Origin: Clostridiales bacterium | GTDB lineage: Bacteria; Bacillota; Clostridia; Saccharofermentanales; Saccharofermentanaceae | DNA: 32,069 bases | Direction of reading: 5' to 3' | Assembly: GCA_017958365.1 (NCBI GenBank) | Contig: JAGDCV010000006.1 | Span: 1-32,069, forward strand | Part shown: one piece after another, positions 1 to 7,639 of the stretch | Position numbering within the stretch: the first letter of the stretch is position 1 | Layout of the letters: the number at the start of each line of letters is the position of its first letter | Notes under the pieces: generated by a model | The model's input: only the letters and a program-made list of their open reading frames with translations | What the model was told of the DNA's origin: nothing | Database searches by the model: none | Made by a program: the position numbers and the translations under genes

Positions 1-1257
1 AGACTTAACGTTGCCGTAACGAGATCGAGAGTCGAGATGAAAGTCTTCACGTCATTGTCTGCCGAGCAGATGAGAACATCCGAGGCGACACCCGAAGGTG
101 TCAAGGCTTTTAAGAGGTTCCTTCAGTATGCAAACGGCGATGTGCTCTGGGATTCGGATCTTACCGGAGGCCCTTCGGCAGCGCCCGTCATCGACAGAAC
201 AGAAGCCTACATGGGTGTGGCTGAAGACATCAGTAAGCGCCTGCGCGAGAAAGGTTACGGCACCGAGCTTAATGTCGGTAAGTCCGGATTTAAAGTAGAT
301 ATCGGCGTATATGATCCGCAGGAAGAGGGAAGCTACCGTCTGGGAATCCTCATCGACGGCGCATCCGACGGAATGTCGTCTTCGGCAGTGCGCGAGATCG
401 CCCAGCCGAACACACTGAAGGGCTTAGGCTGGAAGGTGCGTAAGGTCTGGTCCATCGAGTGGTGGGAGGACCCCGAGGCTGTCATCAGCGAGATCGTTGA
501 TGCGATCAATGCGCCTGATGAAGCAAGTGAGCCGGAAGAGTCCGAAGAGTCCGTTGGGTCAGTTGAGTCCGTTGGGTCCGTTGATTCCGCGGAGCCTGTT
601 GGGTCCGAGGAGCACGCGCAGCCTGAGCAGACGGAAGAAGATACGCAAAAAAAAACTGAAGTTGTAATCCCGTACAGGAAAACTGATGTCACTTTGCCGC
701 CCATGACATCCGCGCAGTTTGCCGATCCTGCCAACATCAGCATACTCGAGGAACAGGCGCGCAAGATAATCGAGTGCGAGGCGCCAATCAGCCTTGACCT
801 TTTTACCGACCGCCTGTGCGAGGCTGCCGGGATCAAGAGGAAGACTCCGCAGATAAAGGAGCGCTGCTACTATCTTTGCAGGGCGCTAAAGTTCGGGCAG
901 GGCATACAGAACCTCACAAAGAGAAATGACAGGCTATACATCGATCCTGACTACGAGAAGATATTCCTGTATCACTCTCCCGATGAAGTCGGGAAGATCA
1001 CGCGCCGTTTCCGCGTCCATGAAGACAAGTCGACGTTAAGGGACCCCAGGGACATACCGGTGGAAGAGGCTGCATGCGCGGCTATCTACACCGCCAAGAC
1101 CCAGATGGGAATGCCCTACGAAGACCTTCTCGTGGAAGCAGGCAAGGCCATGGGTCTACCCATAAGCTCCCCCACGGCGAAAATGCTTTTCGAGCATGCC
1201 ATAAGCCTGGCTGTCAGCCGCGGAGAACTGACTCAGGGCTCGAGGATGGTGAAGTGA
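1..1257 (+). CDS. C-terminal part of a superfamily-1 helicase with MTES_1575-like nuclease and DUF3320-like domains (5' end outside window)
   Basis: The frame is open from base 1, so the first ATG (37) is internal. Codons 2-10 read LNVAVTRSR, which is helicase motif VI of superfamily 1. Next (about nt 190-500) comes a restriction-endonuclease-like fold of the MTES_1575 type: a GYGTELNVG strand, an Asp in VDIGV (298-300), an LIDG strand with Asp at 355-357, then LGWKVRKVWSIEWW. The Glu usually found two residues before that second Asp is Leu here, so catalytic activity is uncertain. A Glu/Ser-rich linker (about nt 520-650) leads to a winged-helix-like tail (about 720-1250) resembling DUF3320. 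Proteins with this order normally start with DUF4011 and span well over 1000 residues; 418 are visible. Related helicase-nuclease fusions have been reported in anti-phage defence. The 3' end overlaps the convergent lipoprotein gene by 25 bp. Confidence 0.85.
   Translation, partial: RLNVAVTRSRVEMKVFTSLSAEQMRTSEATPEGVKAFKRFLQYANGDVLWDSDLTGGPSAAPVIDRTEAYMGVAEDISKRLREKGYGTELNVGKSGFKVDIGVYDPQEEGSYRLGILIDGASDGMSSSAVREIAQPNTLKGLGWKVRKVWSIEWWEDPEAVISEIVDAINAPDEASEPEESEESVGSVESVGSVDSAEPVGSEEHAQPEQTEEDTQKKTEVVIPYRKTDVTLPPMTSAQFADPANISILEEQARKIIECEAPISLDLFTDRLCEAAGIKRKTPQIKERCYYLCRALKFGQGIQNLTKRNDRLYIDPDYEKIFLYHSPDEVGKITRRFRVHEDKSTLRDPRDIPVEEAACAAIYTAKTQMGMPYEDLLVEAGKAMGLPISSPTAKMLFEHAISLAVSRGELTQGSRMVK
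547..612 (+). repeat. 18-bp tandem repeat in the helicase linker, followed by an A9 run
   Basis: Three to four imperfect copies of an 18-bp unit begin at 547, 565, 583 and 601. The first two share GAGTCCGTTGGGTC exactly and the later ones diverge. The unit keeps the frame and encodes the hexapeptides ESVGSV, ESVGSV, DSAEPV and GSEEHA. A run of nine A residues follows at 647-655, within the codons for Gln-Lys-Lys. Such in-frame minisatellites usually mark flexible linkers. Confidence 0.8.
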
Positions 1258-2465
1258 TCCTGGACATCCTCGATGATGTCCTCGTACTGCTCTTCTGTTA
1301 TCTCACCGTTATCAAGCAGCTGCTGTGCTGCTAATTCTTCATATCTTGTTGTGGACTGGATCCTTTCGCTCTGGCTGTTGCACAGCGCTTCATATGCATC
1401 CTGATCGGGAGTGTTGACGGGAGAACCGTAGATGTTAGGCTCGGAACCCTCAAAAGGTGACATTCCGCCGCCGAAGTTTATGCTCTCTGAGTCAAGATCC
1501 GGGATGCCTTCTGCAAGCGTGTTGTAGATGAGGGCAGTTTCTTCATCCATCATCTCATCCAGTGACATATCCAGATACATGAAACGAAGGATTATCGCAT
1601 CGAATTCCACGATGTACTCTTCGGTCATGAGAAGCTCGCATAATTCTTCGCTCGAAGGTGCAAGTCCTTCTAAGTAGAAAGTGTACGGACCGCTATTCTC
1701 GATGGTGTAGTCGTGTTCGAGAATGTAGGACATATATGCCGATGCGAAGTTACGGACGGCCTCAATACTCTTTGGACCTTCACAAGGCGTATCAGTTATG
1801 TAGTCGTAGGCGCGGAATTCATTAATGTCCATTACCAGTTCATTGTCGCCCGATGCAATTGACTCAAGGTAATTCATGTAGATCTGTGCTGTTTCATCCG
1901 GATCAACGTCAACGATCGTAATTGCCATGAACCAGTAGGAATTGATGAGTTTGTTGATCTTATTTGCAGATCCTGATGCCATATACCAGCATTCATCATC
2001 TTCATCGTACTCGAATCGTAAGCCGATGGTCGTTTCCTCTGTGGCATCATATTCTTCTAATGCTTCTATGGCCTGATCGGCTGTCATGTACAGATCATTC
2101 AGATCTTCAGGCGGGTCGGCAATGAAATCCTTAAGGGACAGATAGGAGAAGGTGACATCCATCCTTGCGTCACCGTTATCGTCGAATACGGGTTCGTCCA
2201 TTTCCACTATCTCGATCCTTGAGTACATATATTTCGTTACGGAATAAGACCTGGAACCGGTATAGTCAGAGCCTACCAAGTCTTCAAACTCGGGGACGAT
2301 GCTCGAGAGTGCATCCGCGTCGAGTTCCGACAGTGCGTCAAGATATGCCTGAGGTAAAGCCCGGATCTGTTCGATATCTTCCTGCCTGTCATTACAGCCG
2401 CTCAGTATGCTGAGTGATACGGCAGCTGCAATGATGACGGATATAACCTTTTTGTTAATAGACAT
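1233..2465 (-). CDS. Secreted lipoprotein of the locally expanded family with two similar halves
   Basis: 410 residues. The signal peptide ends in a lipobox, LSGC, with the lipidated Cys at residue 24, so the mature protein should be anchored outside the membrane. The sequence is highly acidic. It resembles the three lipoproteins at 27426, 29816 and 31065: a YLDALSELDAD-type helix after the Cys, a strand pattern ending near DDECWYMASGS, then a second helix (YMNYLESIASGDNELV) that starts a similar second half. This suggests two NTF2-like modules, an inference from pattern only. The tail (LLDNGEITEEQYEDII) resembles a SHOCT motif. AGGGAGAG on the minus strand (2471-2478) lies just upstream of the ATG. 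Function unknown; it is the most diverged of the four copies and the only one on the minus strand. Confidence 0.8.
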   Translation of the reverse strand: MSINKKVISVIIAAAVSLSILSGCNDRQEDIEQIRALPQAYLDALSELDADALSSIVPEFEDLVGSDYTGSRSYSVTKYMYSRIEIVEMDEPVFDDNGDARMDVTFSYLSLKDFIADPPEDLNDLYMTADQAIEALEEYDATEETTIGLRFEYDEDDECWYMASGSANKINKLINSYWFMAITIVDVDPDETAQIYMNYLESIASGDNELVMDINEFRAYDYITDTPCEGPKSIEAVRNFASAYMSYILEHDYTIENSGPYTFYLEGLAPSSEELCELLMTEEYIVEFDAIILRFMYLDMSLDEMMDEETALIYNTLAEGIPDLDSESINFGGGMSPFEGSEPNIYGSPVNTPDQDAYEALCNSQSERIQSTTRYEELAAQQLLDNGEITEEQYEDIIEDVQDHFTILEP

Positions 2466-2556
2466 AATATCTCTCCCTTATAATAATCAACCTAATTCTA
2501 TCACGGGAACAGTAAAGTTGATTTATAATAACAGCAAGAGCATCAAGGAGGGCCTG

Positions 2557-3318
2557 ATGGAGAATTCCAACAACAAGATATCTATTCACGAGATATTCTC
2601 TCTTCATGAGGATTCCGCATCGCATGAGCAGATACGCGACCGCCTGTTAAGCGGCGGCCGGGTTACAGGACCGAACATGATCGTCATGATATGCTCGATC
2701 GCCATCGCTTCGGTCGGTCTTAACATGAATGCCACGGCAGTCATCATCGGTGCGATGCTGATATCACCTTTGATGGGAAGCATACTTGCGATGGCATACG
2801 GTTCGGTATCCGCCGATCTTCCACTTACCGAGAGACACTCGATAGGATTTGTTTTTCAGGTGGCAGTCAGTATCCTCGTTGCAACTATTTATTTTCTTTT
2901 GTCTCCCGTTAAGGAGGCTACGCCCGAGATAATCGCGAGGACCAATCCGTCCATCTTCGACGTTATAGTCGCAGTCTTCGGAGGCATCGCGGGCATCATC
3001 GGCCAGACGCGTCAGGATAAGGCAAACAACATCGTTCCGGGAGTCGCCATCGCGACAGCGCTCATGCCGCCGCTTTGCGCATGCGGATATTCGATTGCAA
3101 ACCGGAATCTTCAGATGCTCGGAGGCGCGGCGTATCTTTTCCTTGTTAATGCATACTTTATCTTCACGGCCGCAGCCGTCATACTTACTTTGCTTAAGAT
3201 CCCGCGCGTTAAGGAACTTACCGATAAGCAGTGGAGAAGAAAGAAGCATGCGATGGTGCGTAACACCATTCTCATCATAGTTCCGAGCATCGTGCTCGCA
3301 TTCACGGTCTTCCACTGA
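2557..3318 (+). CDS. DUF389 family membrane protein
   Basis: 253 residues from ATG 2557, chosen because AAGGAGGG sits directly upstream and because an earlier in-frame start at 2407 would run back through the divergent lipoprotein gene. The signature of DUF389 is clear: NMNATAVIIGAMLISPLMG at about residues 56-74, and GVAIATALMPPLCACGY at about 164-180. Around six hydrophobic segments are visible, the last at the very C-terminus. The family is widespread in bacteria and archaea, membrane-embedded, and its biochemical role is not established. It is followed after 22 bp by an aldo/keto reductase on the same strand, so the two are probably co-transcribed. Confidence 0.9.
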   Translation: MENSNNKISIHEIFSLHEDSASHEQIRDRLLSGGRVTGPNMIVMICSIAIASVGLNMNATAVIIGAMLISPLMGSILAMAYGSVSADLPLTERHSIGFVFQVAVSILVATIYFLLSPVKEATPEIIARTNPSIFDVIVAVFGGIAGIIGQTRQDKANNIVPGVAIATALMPPLCACGYSIANRNLQMLGGAAYLFLVNAYFIFTAAAVILTLLKIPRVKELTDKQWRRKKHAMVRNTILIIVPSIVLAFTVFH

Positions 3319-3340
3319 CATTTAACCCAAGGAGGTAACT

Positions 3341-4216
3341 ATGGAATATCTGACAATGAATACAGGAGCCCGCATCCCGATGGTAGGCTTCGGTGTCTTC
3401 AGGGTACCTGATAAGAAGGAGTGTAAGGACTCTGTTCTGGCCGCCATCCGCTGCGGCTACAGACTGATCGATACGGCAACCGCTTACGATAATGAGGATG
3501 CGGTAGGTGAGGCTGTCCGCGAAGCGATAGCGGAAGGACTATGCACGCGTGAGGAACTGTTCATCACATCCAAGCTCTGGGTCGGTGATGCGAAGAATGA
3601 GCAGACTGCCATCGACGGCGCGAAGAGGTCTTTGGAGAAACTAGGACTTGAGTATCTTGATCTGTATCTTCTTCACCAGTCCTATAATGATGTCTTTGCC
3701 GCATGGAGAGGTCTTACCACACTTTATAAAGAAGGAAGCCTCAGGGCTCTCGGCATCTCGAATTTCTATCCTTTCATGGTGGCGAACTTCTGCGAGACGG
3801 TCGACGTTCAGCCTGCGGTAAACCAGATCGAGCTGCATCCATATTTTGTTCAGGATGATGCCGTCGAGAACATGAAATACTATAACGTTGTACCGGAGGC
3901 GTGGGCTCCTTTGGGCGGCGGAAGATACAATCCTTTTGAGGAGAAACTGCTACAGGATATTGCCGCAGCTCATGGCAAGAGCGTCGGCCAGGTCATCTTA
4001 AGATGGAATGTTCAGCGTGGCGTCGTGGTGCTTCCGAAGTCCGTTCACGAAGAGCGCATCAAAGAGAACATCGACATCTTCGACTTTACACTTGATGAAG
4101 ATGAGATGAAGAAGATTTCTTCGCTTGACATGGGTTACGGCGACACGAGAACGAAGCACTTCGATCCCGAGTTCGTTAAACTGTGCATGGGAAAACCGAA
4201 TTCATTCGGGAAATGA
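3341..4216 (+). CDS. Aldo/keto reductase (2,5-diketo-D-gluconate reductase-like)
   Basis: 291 residues, the usual length for a cytoplasmic NADPH-dependent carbonyl reductase of the AKR superfamily. The catalytic tetrad is complete: Asp44 and Tyr49 in DTATAYDNE, Lys78 in ITSKLW, His112 in LYLLHQ. The barrel motifs ALGISNF, PAVNQIELHP and the cofactor-binding LPKSVHEERIKEN are all present. The natural substrate cannot be read from sequence. GGAGGTAACT immediately precedes the ATG. The 3' end overlaps the convergent nuclease gene by 41 bp, and there is no room for a terminator between them. Confidence 0.95.
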   Translation: MEYLTMNTGARIPMVGFGVFRVPDKKECKDSVLAAIRCGYRLIDTATAYDNEDAVGEAVREAIAEGLCTREELFITSKLWVGDAKNEQTAIDGAKRSLEKLGLEYLDLYLLHQSYNDVFAAWRGLTTLYKEGSLRALGISNFYPFMVANFCETVDVQPAVNQIELHPYFVQDDAVENMKYYNVVPEAWAPLGGGRYNPFEEKLLQDIAAAHGKSVGQVILRWNVQRGVVVLPKSVHEERIKENIDIFDFTLDEDEMKKISSLDMGYGDTRTKHFDPEFVKLCMGKPNSFGK

Positions 4217-4961
4217 TCTCGGAAGCATTAATATCTATCGTCACTTCGATAAGTCGCTTAAGACTTGCTGCATCAAAATCATAACGGTTCTTTGGTCTGA
4301 AGATTATTATGTCTTTCAGTTCCTGAAATCCTGCTTCGATATACCGGTCTTTCCTGTTTTGTGCTTTATCAAAATAAGACTGGTCATCCATCATTCCGTC
4401 GATCTCCAATGCGATGGCCTTCTGAATATAAGGAACATTAAAGATCGCATCCGGGAAGAATGCATCATTTTCCGTTCTTATTGCCACTTCGGTCTTCCAT
4501 TCGAATCCCATGCTCTCAATTGTCTGTATGGCAAGAAGTTCGTTCTTTGATCTTAATATCTGACCTTTATAATCGATCGGATATTTGATCGGATGGGGAT
4601 TCTGATTTGGAACTGCCTTATTGAAGAACGATGAAGGAATACCCGTTATGATCTGCGGGTTGATCGGGAAGTCGATGATCTTAGGTTTGCCGGCATAAGT
4701 CTGTTTCCATTTACACATCAGCTTCTTGTATTCCTGAACGGCCATGATGTATTTATTGATCTTGGGCTTGTAATATGCTCCGTTCTTGCTGTCTGTATAG
4801 TATTGTTTCCTTCTGGTCCTCGATACAGTCGGATCATCGGGGTCAGAATAAATGAAGACAGTCTCCCGGTTGTTGGCCTCGCCAATCCAGCCCTTTGGCA
4901 GCGGCTTGATCAGATTAAGCAGGTATGAGATTTCAAGTTGTAACATATCCTTTGATTCCAT
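4176..4961 (-). CDS. Orphan PD-(D/E)XK-like nuclease
   Basis: 261 residues. I do not recognise a named family, but residues 137-205 show the spacing of a PD-(D/E)XK nuclease: RSKNE with Glu141, FFPDAIF with Asp171 preceded by Pro, then LEIDG with Glu186 and Asp188, followed by a YFDKAQNRKDRYIEAGF helix as in Vsr/DUF559 or TnsA-like folds. The N-terminal 130 residues are Lys/Tyr-rich, may contact DNA, and have no motif I know. No methylase, integrase or toxin partner sits next to it. The gene is flanked upstream by an unusual repeat region (4997-5162) and overlaps the aldo/keto reductase gene tail to tail. The catalytic residues make an active endonuclease plausible; the biological role is open. 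Confidence 0.7.
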   Translation of the reverse strand: MESKDMLQLEISYLLNLIKPLPKGWIGEANNRETVFIYSDPDDPTVSRTRRKQYYTDSKNGAYYKPKINKYIMAVQEYKKLMCKWKQTYAGKPKIIDFPINPQIITGIPSSFFNKAVPNQNPHPIKYPIDYKGQILRSKNELLAIQTIESMGFEWKTEVAIRTENDAFFPDAIFNVPYIQKAIALEIDGMMDDQSYFDKAQNRKDRYIEAGFQELKDIIIFRPKNRYDFDAASLKRLIEVTIDINASEIISRMNSVFPCTV

Positions 4962-4996
4962 GAATATACATTATCAGGGAATTAATGATTTGTGGG

Positions 4997-5034
4997 CGAC
5001 AAATGGAGACAATTTTCGACAAAAAACGACAAAT
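4997..5034. repeat. Three CGACAAA repeats upstream of the nuclease gene
   Basis: CGACAAAT at 4997-5004 and 5027-5034 and CGACAAAA at 5017-5024; AGACAATT at 5007-5014 is a weaker relative. Read on the minus strand these are ATTTGTCG boxes 36-73 bp before the nuclease start codon, where a promoter or operator would sit. Function is inferred from position only. Confidence 0.5.
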
Positions 5035-5055
5035 GTCTGTTCAATTGGCTTTTTG

Positions 5056-5162
5056 ATTCTACACTGCCCGTTCTATATTCAACATGTATGGAATACCTGT
5101 GTCGAATATTCTAGGAAATGGCCTGATTATTCAACATGTGTTGAACAACTGTGTAGAATTCT
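5056..5162. repeat. Imperfect direct and inverted repeats between RDD and nuclease genes
   Basis: Two related blocks start at 5077 and 5129 (52-bp offset). Each begins ATTCAACATGT and ends with CTGTGTCGAAT (5097-5107) or CTGTGTAGAAT (5149-5159). A third, inverted copy of the end motif is ATTCTACAC at 5056-5064, the exact complement of 5151-5159. Within the second block, TTCAACA and TGTTGAA form a perfect 7-bp dyad with a 2-bp centre (5130-5145). The layout looks like a multi-site operator for the nuclease gene, or a recombination/transposition site; no element ends or target duplication were seen. Confidence 0.6.
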
Positions 5163-5201
5163 GAACGCCACGTCCCCGAATTTACAGAATTAAATAGCTA
5201 A

Positions 5202-6170
5202 TCACTCGTAAGTAACTGTAAAACTGATGTATGAGCCGCCTTCGTCGTCCTCATTTGATGAGACAAGATGTATTCCTCGCGCCTCTATATCGTGTGTCCA
5301 GTAAGGGTGCTCCCACACCTGTCCAAAATCTACGAATATCAGATCCTGCAGATCCTGATATGTAACGCCCCCCTGAGAGAGGTACAGATCCGCGATACCA
5401 CCTGCAAGTCTTGCAAACTGCTTCTCTGACCAGGCGGAACCGAAGTAGATATAGTCTGTGCAGATGAAGCCGTATACATCGCCATTGCGGTCCGTTAATA
5501 CTTCAAATGTATCTGAATATGGAAGATCGACATATCTTGCGTAAGACAAGTCGTTGGTTGTGACTTTCTGGAGTACTTCAACGGCAGGAACGTAGTTATC
5601 GTAGAATTCGCGTTTGCTGATATCACCGGTGTGAGGAACGAGACTTACAGCAAACGAACCGATGCCGCCAACGATGAATATGGCGGCCGTAACGAATGTG
5701 GCAAGCGTACCCAATATTCCGAGAGTTATATAGCCGGCCGTGCTGCCGCGCTCATAGACGACGGAATCGTTCTCCCAGATGCCGCCCTTTCTCATGTAAA
5801 ACTGCGTAACACCTACAGCAAGAAATATGGTTACGAATAAACCCTGTCCGGCGATCAGAACCAGGCCCGCACGCTTGAATGATTCTTTAAGGCTCAGTTT
5901 TCTTCCGTCAGTCGTTAATACGCGAAGACCTGTTATTAATTTACCTAATGTAAATCCGAACAGATGGATCATTATGCCTTCGGAAACAAAGTAGCAGATG
6001 ATCGGAAGTAATATAACAAGGACGAGAGCGATAACATGGTCTTCCGTAGAAGCCGAGCCGACAGCATGACGGAATAATATGAAGAATACGATCTGCCAGA
6101 AACAGAAATCGAATATTCTTGCGACTGATCTTCTACCCAATCCTGCAAATTTGTAATCTGATGTATCCAT
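5202..6170 (-). CDS. RDD family membrane protein with a C-terminal extracytoplasmic extension
   Basis: 322 residues. The N-terminal ~130 residues match the RDD domain: LGRRSVARIFDF with the conserved Arg and Asp, two hydrophobic segments, then FGFTLGKLITGLRVLTTDGR and SLKESFKRAG. A further hydrophobic stretch (about 145-180) leads to a soluble tail of ~140 residues rich in Tyr and Asp that I do not recognise; it is probably outside the cell. RDD proteins are short membrane proteins whose role is mostly unknown, some being linked to ion transport. The gene stands alone, divergent from the sugar transporter. No clear terminator follows the stop. Confidence 0.8.
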   Translation of the reverse strand: MDTSDYKFAGLGRRSVARIFDFCFWQIVFFILFRHAVGSASTEDHVIALVLVILLPIICYFVSEGIMIHLFGFTLGKLITGLRVLTTDGRKLSLKESFKRAGLVLIAGQGLFVTIFLAVGVTQFYMRKGGIWENDSVVYERGSTAGYITLGILGTLATFVTAAIFIVGGIGSFAVSLVPHTGDISKREFYDNYVPAVEVLQKVTTNDLSYARYVDLPYSDTFEVLTDRNGDVYGFICTDYIYFGSAWSEKQFARLAGGIADLYLSQGGVTYQDLQDLIFVDFGQVWEHPYWTHDIEARGIHLVSSNEDDEGGSYISFTVTYE

Positions 6171-6354
6171 AACATAAATACTAACACATCCTTAAATCTT
6201 TCAACGCGAATCGTAAAATAATCTACAAATTTCAATGCATGTTTACACACAACTGCAGCAAGCGAAGAAATCTTGCGAAGAATTTCAACTTTTCCGATAT
6301 CTATTTCAATTTAAAGGTTGAAGCGGATATGCGATTCTCCTTACAACAGACAAT

Positions 6355-6370
6355 CCGAAGCGATTGCAAA
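6355..6370 (+). promoter_or_regulatory. Possible catabolite-responsive (cre-like) site upstream of the sugar-binding protein gene
   Basis: CCGAAGCGATTGCAAA fits the core of the CcpA cre consensus (AA-N-CG-N-W-N-N-CA) but has CC where TG is expected. It lies 22 bp before the sugar-binding protein ATG, where CcpA often represses sugar uptake. I see no clear -35/-10 pair in the 221-bp divergent region 6171-6391, so this is tentative. Confidence 0.3.
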
Positions 6371-6391
6371 CTACAAAAGGAGAACGAAGTT

Positions 6392-7537
6392 ATGAAAAAG
6401 AAAATCGTCTCAACATTATTAAGCGCAGCAGTTGCAGCTTCTATGGCAGGATGTGCAATTGCACCCGGAGCAGGCGAGAGTGAGGCAGCAGGATCGGGAT
6501 CATCCGATGAGCTCCAGGTAGGTATCGTACTTCCTACACGTGATGAGCCCAGGTGGATCCAGGATGAAGCATCCTTCACATCCATTCTCGATAACGCAGG
6601 CTTCACATCTGAGGTTCTTTTCTCACAGGGAAGTTCCGCTACTGAGCTTACAAACGTAGAGTCACTTATCGAGAAGGGTATCGACGTTCTCGTTATTTGT
6701 GCTCAGGATGCTACTGCAGCTGCACAGGCAGTTGAGGTTGCACACAACGCAGGTGTTGAGGTTATCTGCTACGACAGACTCATCACAGACACAGATGCAG
6801 TTGATTACTATGTAACATTTAACAGCTACGACGTAGGTGTTCAGCAGGGACAGTACCTGATCGATGCATACGCAGGTCAGACAGACGTTCCTTTGTACCT
6901 CTACTCAGGTGCTACGACAGATAACAATGCTTTCATCTTCTTTGCAGGCGCATGGAGCGTATTGAGCTCTGCTGTTGAGAGTGGTCAGTTCACGGTTGCA
7001 AACTGCGACGCTATCGCTCCTTACATCGGACAGACTCTCGACGTTACTGCAGATCACGAGGCACTCGCTAACATCCTCGGAACGATCACAACAAACTGGG
7101 ACTTCAACACAGCTAAGTCACTCGCAGAGGCTAACCTCGTTACTAACGGTGCTGACCTTAAGGGCGACTGCGCTATCCTCGCTCCTAACGACGGTACAGC
7201 AAGAGCTATCGCTGATGCATTCACTGCTGACGCAGACGTAAGCTCATTTGTAATCACAGGTCAGGACTGCGAGACTGCTTCCTTGGGTTATATCTGCTCA
7301 GGTCTTCAGAGCATGACTATCTGGAAGAACACAGCTGAGCTTGCTTCCACAACATGCGACATGGTTAACGCCATCTTGAGCGACAACGCTCCCGCAACTA
7401 CAACAACTTACGATAACGGTTCCATCTCTGTTCCTTCCAATGAGACAGCAGTTACCGTCATCACACTCGATAACATAAATGCGCCCGTTGACGCAGGTTA
7501 TGTAAACGCAAGTGACATCGAAGGCTATACCGGCTGA
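6392..7537 (+). CDS. chvE: Sugar-binding lipoprotein of a multiple-monosaccharide ABC transporter (ChvE-like)
   Basis: 381 residues from ATG 6392, selected for its AGGAG (6378-6382) and because it opens directly with a lipoprotein signal peptide: MKKKIVSTLLSAAVAASMAGC, lipid Cys21. The mature domain has the ChvE-type pattern of a Peripla_BP_4 protein: VGIVLPTRDEPRWIQDEASF, ESLIEKGIDVLVICAQDATA, GVEVICYDRLI and VDYYVTFNSYDVGVQQGQYL. It should bind a monosaccharide outside the cell and deliver it to the permease encoded two genes downstream; which sugar is not readable. The codons are strongly biased (GCA, ACA, AAC, CTC), as expected for an abundant protein. A stem-loop after the stop probably lowers expression of the two transporter genes relative to this one. 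Confidence 0.9.
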   Translation: MKKKIVSTLLSAAVAASMAGCAIAPGAGESEAAGSGSSDELQVGIVLPTRDEPRWIQDEASFTSILDNAGFTSEVLFSQGSSATELTNVESLIEKGIDVLVICAQDATAAAQAVEVAHNAGVEVICYDRLITDTDAVDYYVTFNSYDVGVQQGQYLIDAYAGQTDVPLYLYSGATTDNNAFIFFAGAWSVLSSAVESGQFTVANCDAIAPYIGQTLDVTADHEALANILGTITTNWDFNTAKSLAEANLVTNGADLKGDCAILAPNDGTARAIADAFTADADVSSFVITGQDCETASLGYICSGLQSMTIWKNTAELASTTCDMVNAILSDNAPATTTTYDNGSISVPSNETAVTVITLDNINAPVDAGYVNASDIEGYTG

Positions 7538-7552
7538 CGATCATAATGCCCG

Positions 7553-7609
7553 GAGGGGGCTTTGTTCATAAAAGCCCTACCAACCTTACCAAAGCCCCCT
7601 CTTTCCTTT
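7553..7609 (+). terminator. Intra-operon stem-loop between sugar-binding protein and ATPase genes
   Basis: GAGGGGGCTTTG (7553-7564) is perfectly complementary to CAAAGCCCCCTC (7590-7601), a 12-bp GC-rich stem with a 25-nt loop, followed by TTTCCTTT. It can act as a leaky terminator or as a 3' stabiliser that keeps the binding-protein mRNA in excess. Confidence 0.75.
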
Positions 7610-7639
7610 AACTAATTCAATCAATGAGAGGAAACAACC

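Noticed and set aside
333..836. Minus-strand frame opposite the helicase linker
   Set aside because: It mirrors the repeat-rich linker of the real gene and shows no protein family pattern.
2407..2556. Longer N-terminus for the DUF389 protein
   Set aside because: It would overlap the divergent lipoprotein gene and has no ribosome binding site, whereas ATG 2557 has AAGGAGGG and fits the family.
2466..2556. Divergent promoters between lipoprotein and DUF389 genes
   Set aside because: TATAAT-like strings exist (for example 2524-2529) but no acceptable -35 lies at the right distance.
6239..6391. Longer N-terminus for the sugar-binding protein
   Set aside because: The extension is not a signal peptide, and ATG 6392 has AGGAG and begins a typical lipoprotein leader.
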